A DNA stretch of 64,000 nt from Icerya purchasi (GCA_039619475.1 CM077116.1:103399164-103463163), one strand, 5' to 3'. Shown: positions 23,095 through 36,053, counted from the stretch's first letter. Notes: generated from the sequence alone by a model not told the origin. Made by a program: numbers and translations.

Positions 23095-23373
23095 TAAATA
23101 AATGCCACGATAACGAACAAAATAAGTATAAAATAATTTACTTTAATAAATTAAAATAAACAACTCAATTTAAAGGAACATTTTTATGGCCTAACATCAG
23201 GTAACAATACAAAGTGAACTCAGCTAAATGTGTCTTTAATTTCAGTTTTCAGTTTCTGTGGTTAGTTGATGAGCTATGCTGAAAAACGTTTCTTTAAACT
23301 GAGGTATTTATTTTAATTTATTAAAGTAAATTATTTTATACTTGTTTATTATCGTAGTATTTATTTATTTTAC
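23095..23373. mobile_element. Palindromic element with degenerate hammerhead-like core
   Basis: Arms of about 80 bp (23095-23177 and 23290-23373) are near-perfect inverted copies, for example ACGATAACGAACAAAATAAG against its complement. Just inside the right arm is TTGATGAGCTATGCTGAAAAACG (23266-23288 in sequence order), which parallels the CTGATGA...GAAAACGTTTC motif of the Penelope element at 56773, and the following TATTTAT...AATTTATT is also similar. I infer an old Penelope-derived terminal fragment. Confidence 0.5.
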
Positions 23374-24027
23374 GTACAAAATGAAAGCGTCGATCTCGGC
23401 TTGATTGAAAATATTGTAAAAAAATTTAGTAGGCTAACGCCTAGTGCCTCAAGCATTTGTTTACTTGTGGCATTTTGGGACAAACGCATCTGTTCCTCCT
23501 TTATTAGTATTATAGAACAATGCTCTCTGGGTTTCGCGTAATTTCATTCACTTCTGGTGAGTGGTAGAGCGATGGCAATAATAATGCTAATTTTTTTTTT
23601 TTTTTTTTGACGCAAATGAAACTACGGTAAGCTCCTGTGTTAACTTGAATTGAGGCGATTTGACGTCGGCTGTCGCTTTTAAAGACATAGGAATATTAAG
23701 TCGGTTTTGCCTAATTGTACCAGCAATTCTGACACTTTAAATGCCGAATAATAATAATATATTAAATTTTTATTATGTATAATAAAAGTGACTATTTAAA
23801 TTTTTGCGGGTCACAAACATTGAAATATTTTTTATTTTTACACGTGAAAGTTTTTAATCGAGCTTTCTTTGAAACGCCCATGTCACACGGGTGCAAATTT
23901 AAACTACTTTTGCGAGGTTCTGATCAGAACGGCTTTCAAACGAATGACAGCGGACTATTGCTCGGCGGCTATTTTCATGTGCAGACATAAAAGAGCGGAC
24001 GGCAGCAAAGAGTGTTCTGTATGTAAA
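23374..24027. other. AT-rich intergenic DNA with T-run
   Basis: Contains a T-run at 23591-23608. Short open frames at 23775-24093 have no recognisable motif and overlap the 3' side of a minus-strand LINE remnant, so I do not call them genes. Confidence 0.4.
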
Positions 24028-24790
24028 TCACTGAGTGACGAAGAAATGGAAAATTATAAAACCAATGACGATTGGGGAGTAGTGAAGGTATAGATATAAT
24101 GAAGCGGGATTAGAGAAGGTTGAACGATAGGTATCAAACCATATCCGCCAATTACAAGAAAAAGGTAAGGAGAGAAGGTTAAGAGCTGAAAACTTTTCGA
24201 TAAAATTACCGCATTCTGGCTCGATTCGAGTAAAAGAATCGACTCTAATTCGTTCCAGCAATACCGGTGTGACCAGGCGCCCACATAAAATCGATTTAGA
24301 TAGAATATTTAGAAAGGAGATCATGAATCATAGATCGAGTTTACTGAAGGAATATCGTATAAGTAGGAACGAGAAGGGGAGCAGATAGCTAAGCGAACAC
24401 TTTTAGAGTCAGATATTATTGAGTATATACGAGAATTGCGGAAAGATGAAATAAATGAAATTGAATAGAAAATTGCAATTAATTCCACGGCAAAGACCGG
24501 AAAAAAGGACGGCAGTTTAAATAACTCCGAGTAGACTGAAACGGGAAGAACGAAAGGGGCACTAACATCGTGAGGGCTTTTAGACCCATCGGTAAAGATC
24601 AGGCTGTGATAGCGAAATAGACAGTGAATAATGCGTGTAAATTCTTGTTAAAGCAATTTCAGGTAAGAGAAACTTAGTAGAGACAGGAAGGTAAGAAAAA
24701 CAGAAGAAGTCGAAAGGAAAGTATGAAGGCTTTTGGTAAGAATAAATACAAGGAGAGAACTTGGCAAGATTGTTGCATAATTAACTCCTT
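24028..24790 (-). pseudogene. RNase H LINE remnant (minus strand)
   Basis: Read on the minus strand, the region gives FTDGSKSPHDVSAPF, then SELFKLPSFFPVFAVELIAIF and IISDSKSVRLAIC, followed by a degraded final RNase H motif and FDTYRSTFSNPASLYLY, matching the DLYPSSFSNPASFY tail of LINE B. Many stops and frameshifts make it an old fragment. No tail was found. Confidence 0.7.
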
Positions 24791-25394
24791 CGTGACAGAA
24801 TCGTATTTTTTAAGAATGTTGACTTGTGACAAAAAGGGTACCCCTTCGGTTATTATGATACGGGGTTTTTATTTTTTTTAATGTTGAAAAATAGTGGTTA
24901 AAGCATAAAATAAATAAATTCCAAGTTCCAAAAATTTTACAAAATTTTTCACGTTTTACTTTTTTCTTTTTTTTTTTGCATTCTAATTATCGAAATTACT
25001 TGAAAAAATTCATCACTGTAATAAATGTGACTAATTTTAAGTAGAACTTTTTCGAAGTCTAACAGCGACCATGTAGGCTTCTAGAAAAGTTATTTATACT
25101 TTAACATGCAATTTTAGAGGTGTTTTTATTAACAAAATACGCCAAGTCTTTCATCTTGTAGGACGGAGAAAAAAATTCGTAATTGTATTTTATTGGGATT
25201 TTTTTTATATCTCGCGAAACCCTTCATCTAAAAGTGCGAAAACACCTTATTTTAACCATTTTTCGTCATTTCTTGATCCATTATCCCTAATTTTCATTGT
25301 TAACGACTTAATATTTTATTAGTTTTTATATTTATTTGATGTTTTTACACTAAAATTTCTTTTTTAATTTTTGTTCAAAGAAGTTATCGCGGGC
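24791..25394. other. AT-rich intergenic DNA
   Basis: Nothing recognisable. Confidence 0.5.
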
Positions 25395-27600
25395 ATTTTA
25401 ACCGACCTTTCTTTAAATAAAAATGTAATTGAAATCAAACAAAAGTAAAGCGAACATGGAAAACTTTCTTCACCGGGAACGTTAAAACATGCGGGCTAAA
25501 CTATAAAATTACTTTCAAAAAAAATAAACAGACGGAAAATATCATCCCACTTTTAACTAAACGTGATGGCTCAATCACTAAAATTGCTTAGCATCCTTAT
25601 TTCCAGATGACTCACCTATCTTGGACAGCACAGAGCAGACTATCCCTTCGAGAGACTTTTAATAGCCACCACATTCACACGAAAAGCATAATACAAAATC
25701 CATGAATTAATTTAGAACACCTATCATCGTATATTATAAAAAACTTTTAAAAAATAGCAAGGCCGCTGACCCGAATAAAATCACAAATAAATTATTAAAA
25801 CTAATTTATAAAAATTTCCCAGATCGTATCAGTGCCATATATCAAAAAACATTTTCACTAGTACATTTTCCGAAAATTTGTCGACAGGCAAATGTAATCC
25901 TCCTCCATAAATCAGGAAAAATCACAAACAACATCAAATCGTATAGACCTATCTGTCTTCTTGATGTCGTTAGCAAAATATATGAAAAACTCGTAAAACG
26001 TCCAATCTTAGGATACGTTCATAAAAAACGATACCTCGACAACAGGCAATTCGGCTTCAAGGAAGAAATATCCACAGAACATGCCGTCAACTACGCGACC
26101 TATAACATCAAAGAAAGTCTGAACGAAGGAAAACATGTTCTAACCATTGCAGTAGACGTAATGGGTGCCTTCGATAATTGTTGGCATCTAGCATTTTATC
26201 TAAATTTAAAAGAACTTTTATCCGATGACATTCCTTTTATACACATAATAATGGTCCATTACCTCAAAAATAGACGAGTCACACTGCAATTAGGGAATGT
26301 TACTACTTTCAAAACAACGAACACGGACTGTCCGTGAAGTAGTGCTTTAGGCCAACTTCTCTGGAACATGCTTTTCAACGGAATCTTTAACCAAAATTTA
26401 AATATAAACAGAGACTTTTGCGCTTACGCAGGACGACCTTTCGCTGATAATAAAAGGAGGGACAAAACAAAATCTTAAAAAAATAGAGAAACACTGAATA
26501 GATGGTTAACCGATGTTAAACTGCAACTATCCACAGAAAATAATCTAATCTGCCTCTTTACGAAGTGCCCAAAACTAAAAAAGAATAACATAATCGTTAA
26601 ATACAAGGATGCAAAACTAAAAGTAGTTGAGTATTTCAAATACCTCGGCGTTATGATTGACAACAAACTCACTTTCAATTACCATCTGAATTATATAATA
26701 TCAAAACTTGATATCATTTACTACCAGTTGACACAAACATGCCGAAACCCTTGGGGCTTTGACTACAAATATAGCAGTATACTATATAAAGCGCCTGTTG
26801 AAAGTCTTTTTGGCTACTATACCTCTGTATACTTGTATAGGATAAAAAACTCAAAACAGACAAAAAGAAAAGTAATTTCTACCCAAAGAAAGTTTCTCGT
26901 AAACCCGTGCAGGGCATACAAAACCGTGTCACATAGCACAGCAGCTGATCCCTCTGCGATGCACCTCCGGTCGAACTATTTGTTATATACAGAGCTATTC
27001 TATTTACCATTAAAAATCACACCCGCTTCAATTTTATAGATGAAGAAATTTTCGAGGAAATGAATTTCCTTCCATTAGTGTGTCACCAAGACCTACCACA
27101 AAGTAAAAAATATCTGAAAAAATTAAAAACGCAGTCAAAAACCACTTCTGCGACATTTGGCAAAGCAGATTACAGCAGGTCGATACAGTTTTTCACTAAT
27201 TCCGGATGTAAAAGAACGAAAGGAATTAAAAATCACCCCCGATTTCTACTCCACACAACTCCTGACGAGACTCGGTAAACTTGAAAAATATCTCTATACA
27301 GGTTTAAACTGAGTGAAAGTCGCACGTGCTCATGCGGAGAAAATGAATCTGCAGATCGTGTGCTGTTTCACTGTAAAAACTTAACCACATATTAGGCAGT
27401 TCGAAAACGCTATAAACCGAAAAAACGGCAAAAAAATGTCAGCGTTTGGCATACCAGGTTCTATATCCCCGCCTCCAAAATAAATTAATATTGATATAAA
27501 ATTACAAAGCAGGTTCCCTTTAACTGCCTATGTACAGAACATAGGGCAGAGGTATAAATGATACCGATAAGTTCGAGTAGAGATAAATAATAAGGCCAGT
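25395..27600 (+). pseudogene. R1-like LINE remnant, same family as LINE A
   Basis: A 5'-truncated, heavily mutated ORF2. It begins in the linker (TCGLNYKITFKK, compare WGLSYEVAFQK in LINE A), then RT: KAADPNKITNKLL, NIKSYRPICLLDVVSKIYEK, NRQFGFKEEISTEHAVNY, TIAVDVMGAFDNCWHLAF, a broken GCPQGS box (TDCP, stop, SSALGQLLWN) and a broken YADD box. The thumb is open at 26653-27037 (NKLTFNYHLNYII). Near 27320 CSCGENESADRVLFHC is the C-terminal zinc motif. The remaining sequence to about 27600 is 3' UTR without a clear A-tail. It is more decayed than LINE A, so older. Confidence 0.8.
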
Positions 27601-28535
27601 AAATAAATAATAAATAAACAAAAAGTGTGTGAGGGGACTTTTTTAAAATTAAAAGCAATGTAAGTTGACAAAACTTTTATTTTCAAAAAAATTTTATTTT
27701 AATTTTTTTCTTTACTTCATGAAATTTTTTCCTTATCCAATTTTCCAACGTTTCAATCAATTTTATTAAATTATATAATAATAATAATAAACATTGATTG
27801 ATTGATAAGGTAAACTACATGAATATAAGTGGTAAAGAAATTGTTTTGTGTTTAAATAAGAATAAATTATTACACAGGTAAAAGAAATCAAAAAAAGCCA
27901 AAAAAGTAGTTGGCGAAGTGAGAATTTAACTTCTGACCCGAAGTTTTATGCGCCAGCTCGCTAAATTTAGAAGCGCTTTTCTTAATTTCCATATAGACTT
28001 TTGCAAAAAAAAGGGTGAAACTAATTTTCATTTTTTGTCGAATACTACCATCTGGAAAAAGTTGGACCAAATCGGTGAGCCACACTTCCCGTTGTAAGAA
28101 GTATGTAATAATATAAGTCGCGGGTGGCGGATAACACCAGCGGATTTTTCAAATATTCCCGCTAAACTTTTAGCAGATTTTAATTTTCACCTTTGCGAGC
28201 ATCGTACAATATTTTATTCTTATGAAGGGAGCAGTGTACCCTTTTATACACATGTAAGAAATATCCGTATGTGTTCGTGCTGACGATTTTATATTTCTCA
28301 CACTTGACTGACAAATTTCACACGTTCAATTAATTTTTATAATTCAATGAACACATACTATTTCATCATTGGAACAGAGTGTAAACATTTTTACAGAATA
28401 CGCCTTTTTTTTTTCTTGGAATTTACATTCTACGTGCTACTGTAGCAATAGTTTGCATTTCCATGGGAAATTTTAAAAAGAATTATCGAAAAACTGCTCT
28501 TACATTTCCCAATAAGCTATTTTAACAACGAAACG

Positions 28536-28570
<35 letters not shown>

Positions 28571-29143
28571 CGCTGTTAACTATCTTTATATAAGCAATTA
28601 TGGTTCTTTACTTTTAGCTTTTTTTTTTATTTCGCAAATTAATCATCAGCATCTGAACAGAAAAGCAATATCCGTTCATTACATGCTTTATTATCTTCTC
28701 TTGTTAGAAGTGGTTAACGATTTGTGCCGCACGTGTACAATTTTTCGATATAAAAGCTGTACCGGAAATTTTCCTATTTCAGCGTATGATATGTGATTTC
28801 GTAATAGTGCATTGCTGTGTTATTGGAATTTGTTGTATCGTTCGCGTGAAATTTTTCGGTGTAATTTGTCTGTGGAACGAAGTTAGTTACAATTAAAATA
28901 ATTTGCAGACACAAAAAAGGGTATGAGTGATTAATTCTATTATTAAGTTACACTTCCCTGTTCAAAATTTTTGCACAGTTACATTTGTAACGTACTAAGA
29001 GCAGCGTCTCTCGTACATGGCGACAAAGTCCGCGAGTACTCACTTTTTTCCAATTTTATTTTACATCTCAGGCATTTTTTCAATTAGGATGTCTAGAAAG
29101 TAGATTAGAAATCACAGTTCTACCAGAAGACAATGTGTGCAGA
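27601..29143. other. AT-rich intergenic DNA
   Basis: No gene supported. T-runs at 28388-28395 and 28541-28566. A minus-strand open frame at 27888-28085 has no motif I recognise. Confidence 0.5.
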
Positions 29144-29425
29144 CAGGCCCGTGCCCAGAATTTCGGGGGGGGGGGGGTTAAAAATTTTCTTCGCATATTT
29201 ATTTTATAATACATTTTTCACTAATATTCATACTATTAATTAATAATTTCCATAATTTTGATTTATATATTAATAATTTAAATAAACGAATTACCCCGTA
29301 TATGAACATTAATAAAAATTACATATCTAGTAGGTCGTAATTTTCGTCATATTCAATTGTGTACTCTACACTCAGCACAGCCCCGGTCAGTTGCTACAAC
29401 AGCACCGTGGCATAGGGTACATTTT
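29144..29425. mobile_element. G-run MITE, copy 2 (inverted to copy 1)
   Basis: Starts with CAGGCCCGTGCCCAGAATTT and a G-run, and matches the reverse complement of 23040-22850 over about 190 bp (including TTCACTAATATTCAT and GATTTATATATTAATAATTTAAAT). The far end is uncertain; CACCGTGGCATAGGG near 29404-29420 could be its other terminus. Confidence 0.6.
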
Positions 29426-30277
29426 TGCATGTTGGGAGCAACGGAGCAGTTGGATGTGGAATGTTGTTCGATACAGCGAACGCGTCTACTTTAACTTTTG
29501 CAGATGTAGACAGAGTTGTAACACTGCCTAAGATTCCGAACAGACGGCTCTAGTTTTAATCTGAGTTTGTGTATATAAATGTGTTCTGGTAACACGATTC
29601 CTGAAATTTTATTTCGATTAATGGAAGGAGTACCACGTTTTCCTGTGTTCTTTTGACGAATCTACCGACGCTGACAACATTGTGCGTTCTAGCCGACATT
29701 TCATATTTTCTTTCGACATACTGGGATGGAAAATTTATAGGAAGAAAAGAAAAACAAAAAAAGGTGCTTTTCTTCAAATGAAATTACATTAATTAAATAT
29801 AAATTTTATTTACTCGCTACTTTCCAGTTATTTTTTATAAAGATGTAGAGCATTCAAATGGGGAAATGTGAAATTAGACGTGTCCGGCCGCAGTTAGCAA
29901 CACTTTATTTCTGAAGTTTTTAATGCACTATTATATACGTATATTATTATGTGTTACTTGAAATACCACCTTTAATACTAATATTTTAAGTTAATGATGA
30001 TAAAAATAAAAAGGAGAGGTTTATTCGGAATGTAGTAATTCCCTCTACATTGCTACGAAAGGGTATGGGCGTGTGAGTATGCCGAATCGGACCTCATCGC
30101 CTATTCTATCGACACTTGGAAGATCATTTTGGTACCAAATTAAGGGAAAAAATCACACCGATTTAAATATTTTTTGAGTTATTTAAGGAAAAAAACTTTA
30201 TTTTTAGTTATTTTTTTGATAGAAAAATGGAAATTAACGAATAGTAGCATTTTTTTTTTGAAGAAAAAGAATATCTT
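29426..30277. other. AT-rich intergenic DNA
   Basis: No gene supported. The minus-strand open frame at 29556-29777 shows no motif. Confidence 0.45.
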
Positions 30278-30634
30278 TTAATTCCTCGAAAAATATTTGC
30301 TGCGAAAAAGTACAAAATTTATAAATACCGCAGACTGTAAAGATTTCCTTATCGTTTGAATTTGGACCAAAACGACATTTGCAGTTGATATATTAGAATA
30401 TCGAATGCTATCTTTTATATATAGAGTAACCCCACCTGATCGCTTAACTTCAAGCCACTGTATAACGTTTCTGCAACCGAAGATTTTGTAATACATCGCT
30501 TCATCATGGTAGGGCAAAGTTTCAGTTATTACAATTATATCAAAAACAGAATAATTTGCCTCAAGGAAGACAATAAATTCATCAAAATGTTTCCTTAAAC
30601 TACTGACGTTTAAAATTAATTTCGAATTAATCAT
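30278..30634 (-). pseudogene. CR1/Jockey-like LINE endonuclease fragment
   Basis: A 118-codon minus-strand frame carrying the N-terminal part of an endonuclease domain: LNVSSLRKHFDEF, FDIIVITETLPYHD and RSGGVTLYIKDSIRYS. The same motif order is seen in LINE D ORF2 (LNIRSLKKYWNEF, IDILVLTEINIS, NGGILIFVSEKYN), but the two are clearly diverged. The rest of the domain and RT are absent. Confidence 0.7.
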
Positions 30635-32275
30635 AGTTTGGTTTAGGTTTAAGTAATAATTGTAGAGATACTGAGAAAGATGTGTAAAAGTTTTTAAGGA
30701 ACGGAATAAATGGAAATGGCCATAAGTGATAACTTAAAACGTGGAATTCAAATTTAAAAAGTAAACAAACAGCTAAGATTAATATAAAATATTAATTATT
30801 AATATTTGCAAATGTTCTAATAAAGCTAAATAAAGTAGGCAATATAAATTTGTACTTAGAATTTTTAAGAAAAAAAAAGAACATAATATATATATGTATT
30901 CATTTTACTTTCATTTTATTTATTTTCTTTTTTATTACATCAACTTAAAATTAACTTTAAACATTTTTCTAACTACAAATGTGTACTATACCGAAAACTA
31001 ACCTCTCCATACTTTTCCAGACCAATTATTAATCCTTTTGCCTGCAGTACATAATATTTTGTTTTTTTCGAGTTCGCTAGGTTTCCAAAGCACAAAACTG
31101 TATCGTCATTCACACACCTAATGATTTCAATCCTTATGACCGTGTTATGAAATAAATTTTTTAAAATTATTTTATATCTTCGAACAATATTTTATTGTTT
31201 TATCTATTTTCTTATTTAATAGTTTGTTGCTTTTTTTTTAAAGAAGTGAATGATAAGATGAATGAAGAAATTAATGAGGGAATATGGAAATTTCACAGAG
31301 AAACTATTCAATTATTTGAAAGGACACATAATCATTAGAAAATACTAGCGCGGGGGCGTGTAGATACAGAAGAGTGACGCATCTCTGACATGGCTTTTGT
31401 CGTCGTTACGAGTGTTTGAAGTTGTCGGTTGATCACTGTTACATACCTGTGCGTTATTTTCAATTCGTTCATTTTAAAAAACGTCATCCTCAGGTGCGGT
31501 TTTAATTAGTATCAGTTTCTTTTATGGAACGATTTCATCTTAACAGTTCATCTTAATAGGAAATAAAAAAGTAAAAAATCTTTATAAAACAAGAAATATG
31601 TAAAGATCATTAATAGGGTTCAAGATTAAAACATCAAGGGGTAGTAGAGATTAGTTACGTCTTTTATTTCATATGTTCCAACGTTTTAACTACGACCTTC
31701 AATTGCACCTGCATTGTTAAAGAAGTTAATCTAATTATGCATATCAAATAAGAAAATAAAATGATTAAAAATCATTTTTCAGTGGAAAACCATTTCTATC
31801 ATATCACGTTGTATCGCCTTTTGTTTTTTAATAAACAGTAACAATATAGTAAAGATATAAAATCAAGTTTTCTAAAAATGAAATACCGGAATTGATACAT
31901 TTTGTTTATTTGAACTGAAAATAAAGTGGTTGAAAATTTTTTGCGCCTTTGTTTGTCTTTTTCGATATTTTTTTCGAAACCCTTCGTCAACGAATTAAAT
32001 ATATAATTAAAATCATAGATAACAGAAGAAACTTCAATAAACGTATACTCAAATAAACTTGCTGGATACGAATGAAAAAAGAAAATATAACGAATATGTA
32101 TTAGAAGCAAATTCAATCCAGTTATGTTGCACTTTAAATAACGTACAGTTGATAGTTTGTAATTTTTTCAATACGACCTTACCAAAAAATAATAATGATG
32201 CTAACCGTAGTAATTATAAAACAATAAGTCTTATGTCACACATCTTAAAAATCTTTCTCAAAGTAATTCACAGAA
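30635..32275. other. AT-rich intergenic DNA
   Basis: No gene supported. A GC-richer patch near 31347-31480 has no recognised coding. Confidence 0.45.
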
Positions 32276-33063
32276 GGGGTCACCCTCTTTCGAGCGCAGG
32301 CGAACTTAGTTCTTTTTACAGACTACCTGCGGTGATTTTCAGATATCATCAGTTAAACGTTATCGTCTGTGTTAGTGAGAAACACGAGTTACCAAATACT
32401 GCTATCAGAAATTCCACCGAAAAATACCGTTCTTCGTTAACGATTTAGTTTTTCCGCGCGTATAGCATGTTATATATGCATACATATATGAAATCACAAA
32501 ACACATATTTTACATAATTTTATTCGGTTATTCACTTTTTTAAAATATTCTCTATTTTTTTTTTTTGAAATAACGACTTCAGCGTGAAGTACAAATAAAC
32601 TAGGACTTTTGCGATGTAAATTTAAGAGACCCATTATATTATTAGTGATATGAAACGGAGATGATTAATATTAATAATCTTCGTCCATTTCGTATCGATA
32701 TTGCTAACAGAACTTTAAAAAAAAAAAAAAATCTTAAATTTACATTGCAAAAAAAGTCTGTTTATCTGTATTTCACGCTGAAGTAATTTCAAAAAAATAG
32801 AAAATATATTAATAAAATGAATAACCCAATAAAAGGATGTAAAATATGTGTTTTGTGATTATATATATGTATGCATACGTAACATGCTGTACGCGCGGAA
32901 AAACAAGAACGGTATTTTTTGAGTGGAATTTCTGATAGCAGTATTCGGTAACTCGTGTTTCTCACTAACACAGATGATAACGTTTAACGGATGATACCTG
33001 AAAATCACCGTAGGTAGTTTTTAATTAGGTCTGAGTTCTCCTGTGCCCGAAAGAGCTGGCCCC
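32276..33063. repeat. 788-bp long inverted repeat (MITE-like)
   Basis: The left arm (32276-32630) and right arm (about 32730-33063) are inverted copies, for example GGTGATTTTCAGATATCATC with its counterpart near 32990, and ACGAGTTACC...CAGAAATTCCAC with its counterpart near 32930. Arms of about 340 bp surround a loop of about 100 bp. The outer edge is GGGGTCACCCTCTTTCG against GGGGCCAGCTCTTTCG. No target duplication was found. Confidence 0.8.
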
Positions 33064-34317
33064 GTTAAAAAGACCCCCGTGGAACAGAAATTAAGATTAA
33101 TAAACAAGTCAGCGGGGGAAAAATAGGAGCAAAAGACTATCAGTAGCCGGAGGTATCACGCAGAGGACAACAACAAAATCATTTTTCTTAGTTTCTCTTT
33201 TGTGTTACCGTTTTAAGTGTCTCGTTGTATTAGTTTGCGTTATTTTTTTGGTTTACAAGAGCATTTTAAGATACAAAAAGCTAAGTCGGACCAGTATATG
33301 ACGAGTGTGGTAAAAAAACGAGGTCCGTATTGTGAGGAAAGACCAATCCTGTCTTTTGCGGAATCCCCCCTTTCGAGGATGCAGAAAATTATATTGGAAT
33401 TACTGAATAGAAGCTTTGATAATAACAAACAAATTAAATGGTCATAATACAGAATTAAGTGAAAAATTCGATCTATTAGTTGATAGTAATAGATGAAAAA
33501 TTTGGCGTTTTAGAGACGAAATTAGAATAAAAATTTAACATATATCAACAGAAGATGAACCAACGGGGTAAAGAAGACGAGAAACAGACCGAGCGGATCA
33601 ATATGTCCGTAGAATGTAGAAAAATGATGAGAATGACGGGAGTAACATCAGTAATAACAGTTATGACGATAATAATAACAGTAATAATAATAACAGTAAT
33701 AATAATAATGACAATAGTAAGGATCACGACGTTAACATGGAATACCGATGCAGATAGGAGCAGCGGTACAATCACAATAGTTAAGGATAAAAGGTGATAA
33801 AGATAATAAAAATAGCAAATGGAAAAACAAACATGTAAAGGTAAAATCTTACTTTAAAAATGTAAACAGAACCAGGAAATATCAAAAGAGGAACAACCGT
33901 AAAGATAGCGGACTAAAACAGAAAGCAAGGAAAACTGTGATAGGCTGTACTCCTCGGAAAAGCGCTATCAAGGTTGAATTTTCTGGTGGTAGAAATATCG
34001 GCATAGGACCGAGACTATGCATTGATGAACGTATATTTTCATGGACGTGAAAATGTCAAATAAAAGAAAAATAGAGAGATCTAAATAAATGAACTATGAT
34101 AATAATAAATAAAATGTTTTGAATCTACATGCATCTTTTACTAGTCTGTCGGCGGTTTGGGATTGTTAATGAGATTGAAGGATAGAACTTTAGGTTTGAT
34201 TTAGGTGCCCACTGATAAAATTTGGGACAAATTTTATATTCTGGAAAGAAAATTGGATAGAAATTTGAGCCTTTAGAGAAAAATTGGAGTTGGTTTTTAG
34301 TTTCTGCATTAGAAATG
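33064..34317. other. Intergenic DNA with trinucleotide repeats
   Basis: An AAT/AAC-rich microsatellite lies at 33640-33720; the open frames on both strands there are artefacts of it. No recognisable gene. The frame at 33217-33444 has no motif. Confidence 0.5.
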
Positions 34318-34555
34318 AGTTTTTTTTTTTTTTCATTTTTCTTTTTTTTGGGCTCGTCAACCAAGGACCTTTACCCAGAAACAAAAGGTAAGGAAAGAAG
34401 TCGGTTATATTTTGATTCGATCAGAAATTTTAACTAAAAAGGAACAAATAGCAGGAATAATTAGTGGGGAAGGAAAGGACAGGATATAGGATGCACAATA
34501 AGGGGTAGGAAATCCAAGCTTAAGCAAATAAGAATATAAGGCAAAACGCTCCACG
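34318..34555 (-). pseudogene. RNase H LINE 3' end (minus strand)
   Basis: Minus-strand reading gives LLKLGFPTPYCASYILSFPSPLIIPAIC and ISDRIKI followed by stop, matching the C-terminus of LINE H (LPTPYCASYILSFPS). The 3' UTR has CTGGGTAAAGGTCCTTGGTTGACGAGCC and ends in an A-tail seen as the T-run 34321-34351. It is strongly 5'-truncated. Confidence 0.8.
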
Positions 34556-35027
34556 GCGTTCCTCTGTACACACTTTTGTGCTTCGATACTAGCGCTCTCT
34601 CATCTGCCTTGATAGCAAACCTGTGTTCCAGAACACAGATAATTAACCAATTAAAGTAGTTTTTCTTTATCTATTTAAATTTAGAAATTTAAACGGAGCC
34701 AATAATTTTGGTTAATTTCGTTTTCTGAAAGCGCCATAAAAGAAAAGGAAAAATTAAAAATAACATATACATCAACTCTTGAGGTAGTAATTACAATGAA
34801 TTTTGGTGACAAGTACTCATACAATAATAATCTAAAAGTAAATATTTTCGAAAAGTAATTTGTAATTGTTCCTTTTAGAATATGTTTCTTAAAAAAAAAA
34901 TCAACTTTCAGAAAAAAAAATTTCATTTAAATTTATCACTTTATATGCCTGTGTTTTTAAATATGTATAAAGATCAATAAGTATATTATTAATACTTGAA
35001 TCAGTTCCTCTAATTCCACTCCAAATA
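34556..35027. other. AT-rich intergenic DNA
   Basis: Nothing recognisable. Confidence 0.5.
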
Positions 35028-35396
35028 ATGATGAACTTACTTTTTCCATTCTTTTTCTTCCTCGATTCTTTCAAATATACCCAATTCCTTTCTTTGCTCT
35101 GGTTTCATCCCTTCCTCTTCGAACACTTCCACTATTATGTTCCTATGCTAAAACCTTACTCTTACTTGGTTCGTCCCGTCATTCTCGTTTCATATCTTAT
35201 GAAAGTTCAATTGAACGTTTCGTTTAGTAGTTTAAGCACACAAATTTTCTGCTTAAAAATACGTTTGGTTTTCGTCGAGGATTTAGCCCACCAAAACTAT
35301 ATTAGTACGATTTTTTTAGACGCTGGTAGTCTCGTTTATCGACAGGCAATTCTTAATGACTGCTTTTGGCAGTATTCATCTTCCTATACTCTTTAA
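35028..35396 (+). pseudogene. RNase H LINE RT remnant
   Basis: Pyrimidine-rich like the family. The residues HYYVPMLKPYSYLVRPVILVSY align with FIVIPIPKKNHNSFRPISLVSC of LINE B, and in another frame NTFGFRRGF aligns with NMFGFRTGL. Heavily decayed and short. Confidence 0.5.
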
Positions 35397-35769
35397 CATT
35401 AAATCAAGTACTTATTCGAAAACAGCAAAAATGTTCAATAAATGATTTACCATCCCTGCCTCTTTGGAGCCAAAAAAAAGTACTGAAAAAAAAATTGTTT
35501 TTGTGAGTGGTTGCTGTACTGTGAATTTCAAAGAAACCAAAACATTGTTTAAACGTGTGTCCGAGGTGTGGCTATTAAATAACGAGACTAATGCTGTAAA
35601 ACATTTTATTCGAAATTTACACATATGTAGTTATTATCCCCTTTATTATATACTCTTGATCTATCCTTCCAGCGCTTCATGCGACTTTTCCATTGTCCGA
35701 AACCGTGCTGGAAGTATTCATCTGTTAGCTCATTTTTCCATTGCTGGTCTGAAATCTTGTTGCTTATAA
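35397..35769. other. Unassigned stretch before LINE E
   Basis: An open frame at 35464-35766 has no motif I recognise. The last 100 bp may be decayed LINE sequence. Confidence 0.35.
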
Positions 35770-36053
35770 TGCAGATTTCTTCATTCTCTAGGAATACCCC
35801 TCTGTCTCATATTTGAAAAATGGCTGGAGCTTTCAAATACCCATCTTCTGAATGTCTCTCCAATCTTAACCTTCCTAAAGATAGCCCAGAATCATTTATC
35901 GATTTCGTTGCTCCTCCTTATGTTCCTAACGTTGATGAACTCTATATAACTCTATCTCCGCATAATTCGCCGACACATTTCCTAACTTCAGAATATTTAT
36001 GAATTAAAGTCCGTCCTTTACAAATCTACTAGTCCCACGCCAGGTCTTGACAG
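35770..36053 (+). pseudogene. RNase H LINE copy E, 5' piece
   Basis: Encodes MAGAFKYPSSECLSNLNLPK and FVAPPYVPNVDELYITLSPH, the linker between endonuclease and RT. It is nearly the same as 51040-51200 in LINE G. Both copies have TGA where LINE B has the Trp codon of HFWKM. It is interrupted at CTTGAC (36047-36052) by LINE D and resumes at 40616. Confidence 0.85.

Noticed and set aside
23775..24093. Cys-containing open frames that look gene-like (CRHKRADGSKECSVC)
   Set aside because: Overlaps the edge of a minus-strand LINE remnant, with no splice context and no family match.
27888..28085. Minus-strand open frame MWLTDLVQLFPDGSIRQK
   Set aside because: Short, no recognised motif, no supporting context.
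33545..33797. Ile/Val/Thr-rich open frames on both strands
   Set aside because: Produced by the AAT/AAC microsatellite at 33640-33720.
35464..35769. A 101-codon open frame upstream of LINE E
   Set aside because: No recognisable domain; surrounded by decayed LINE sequence.
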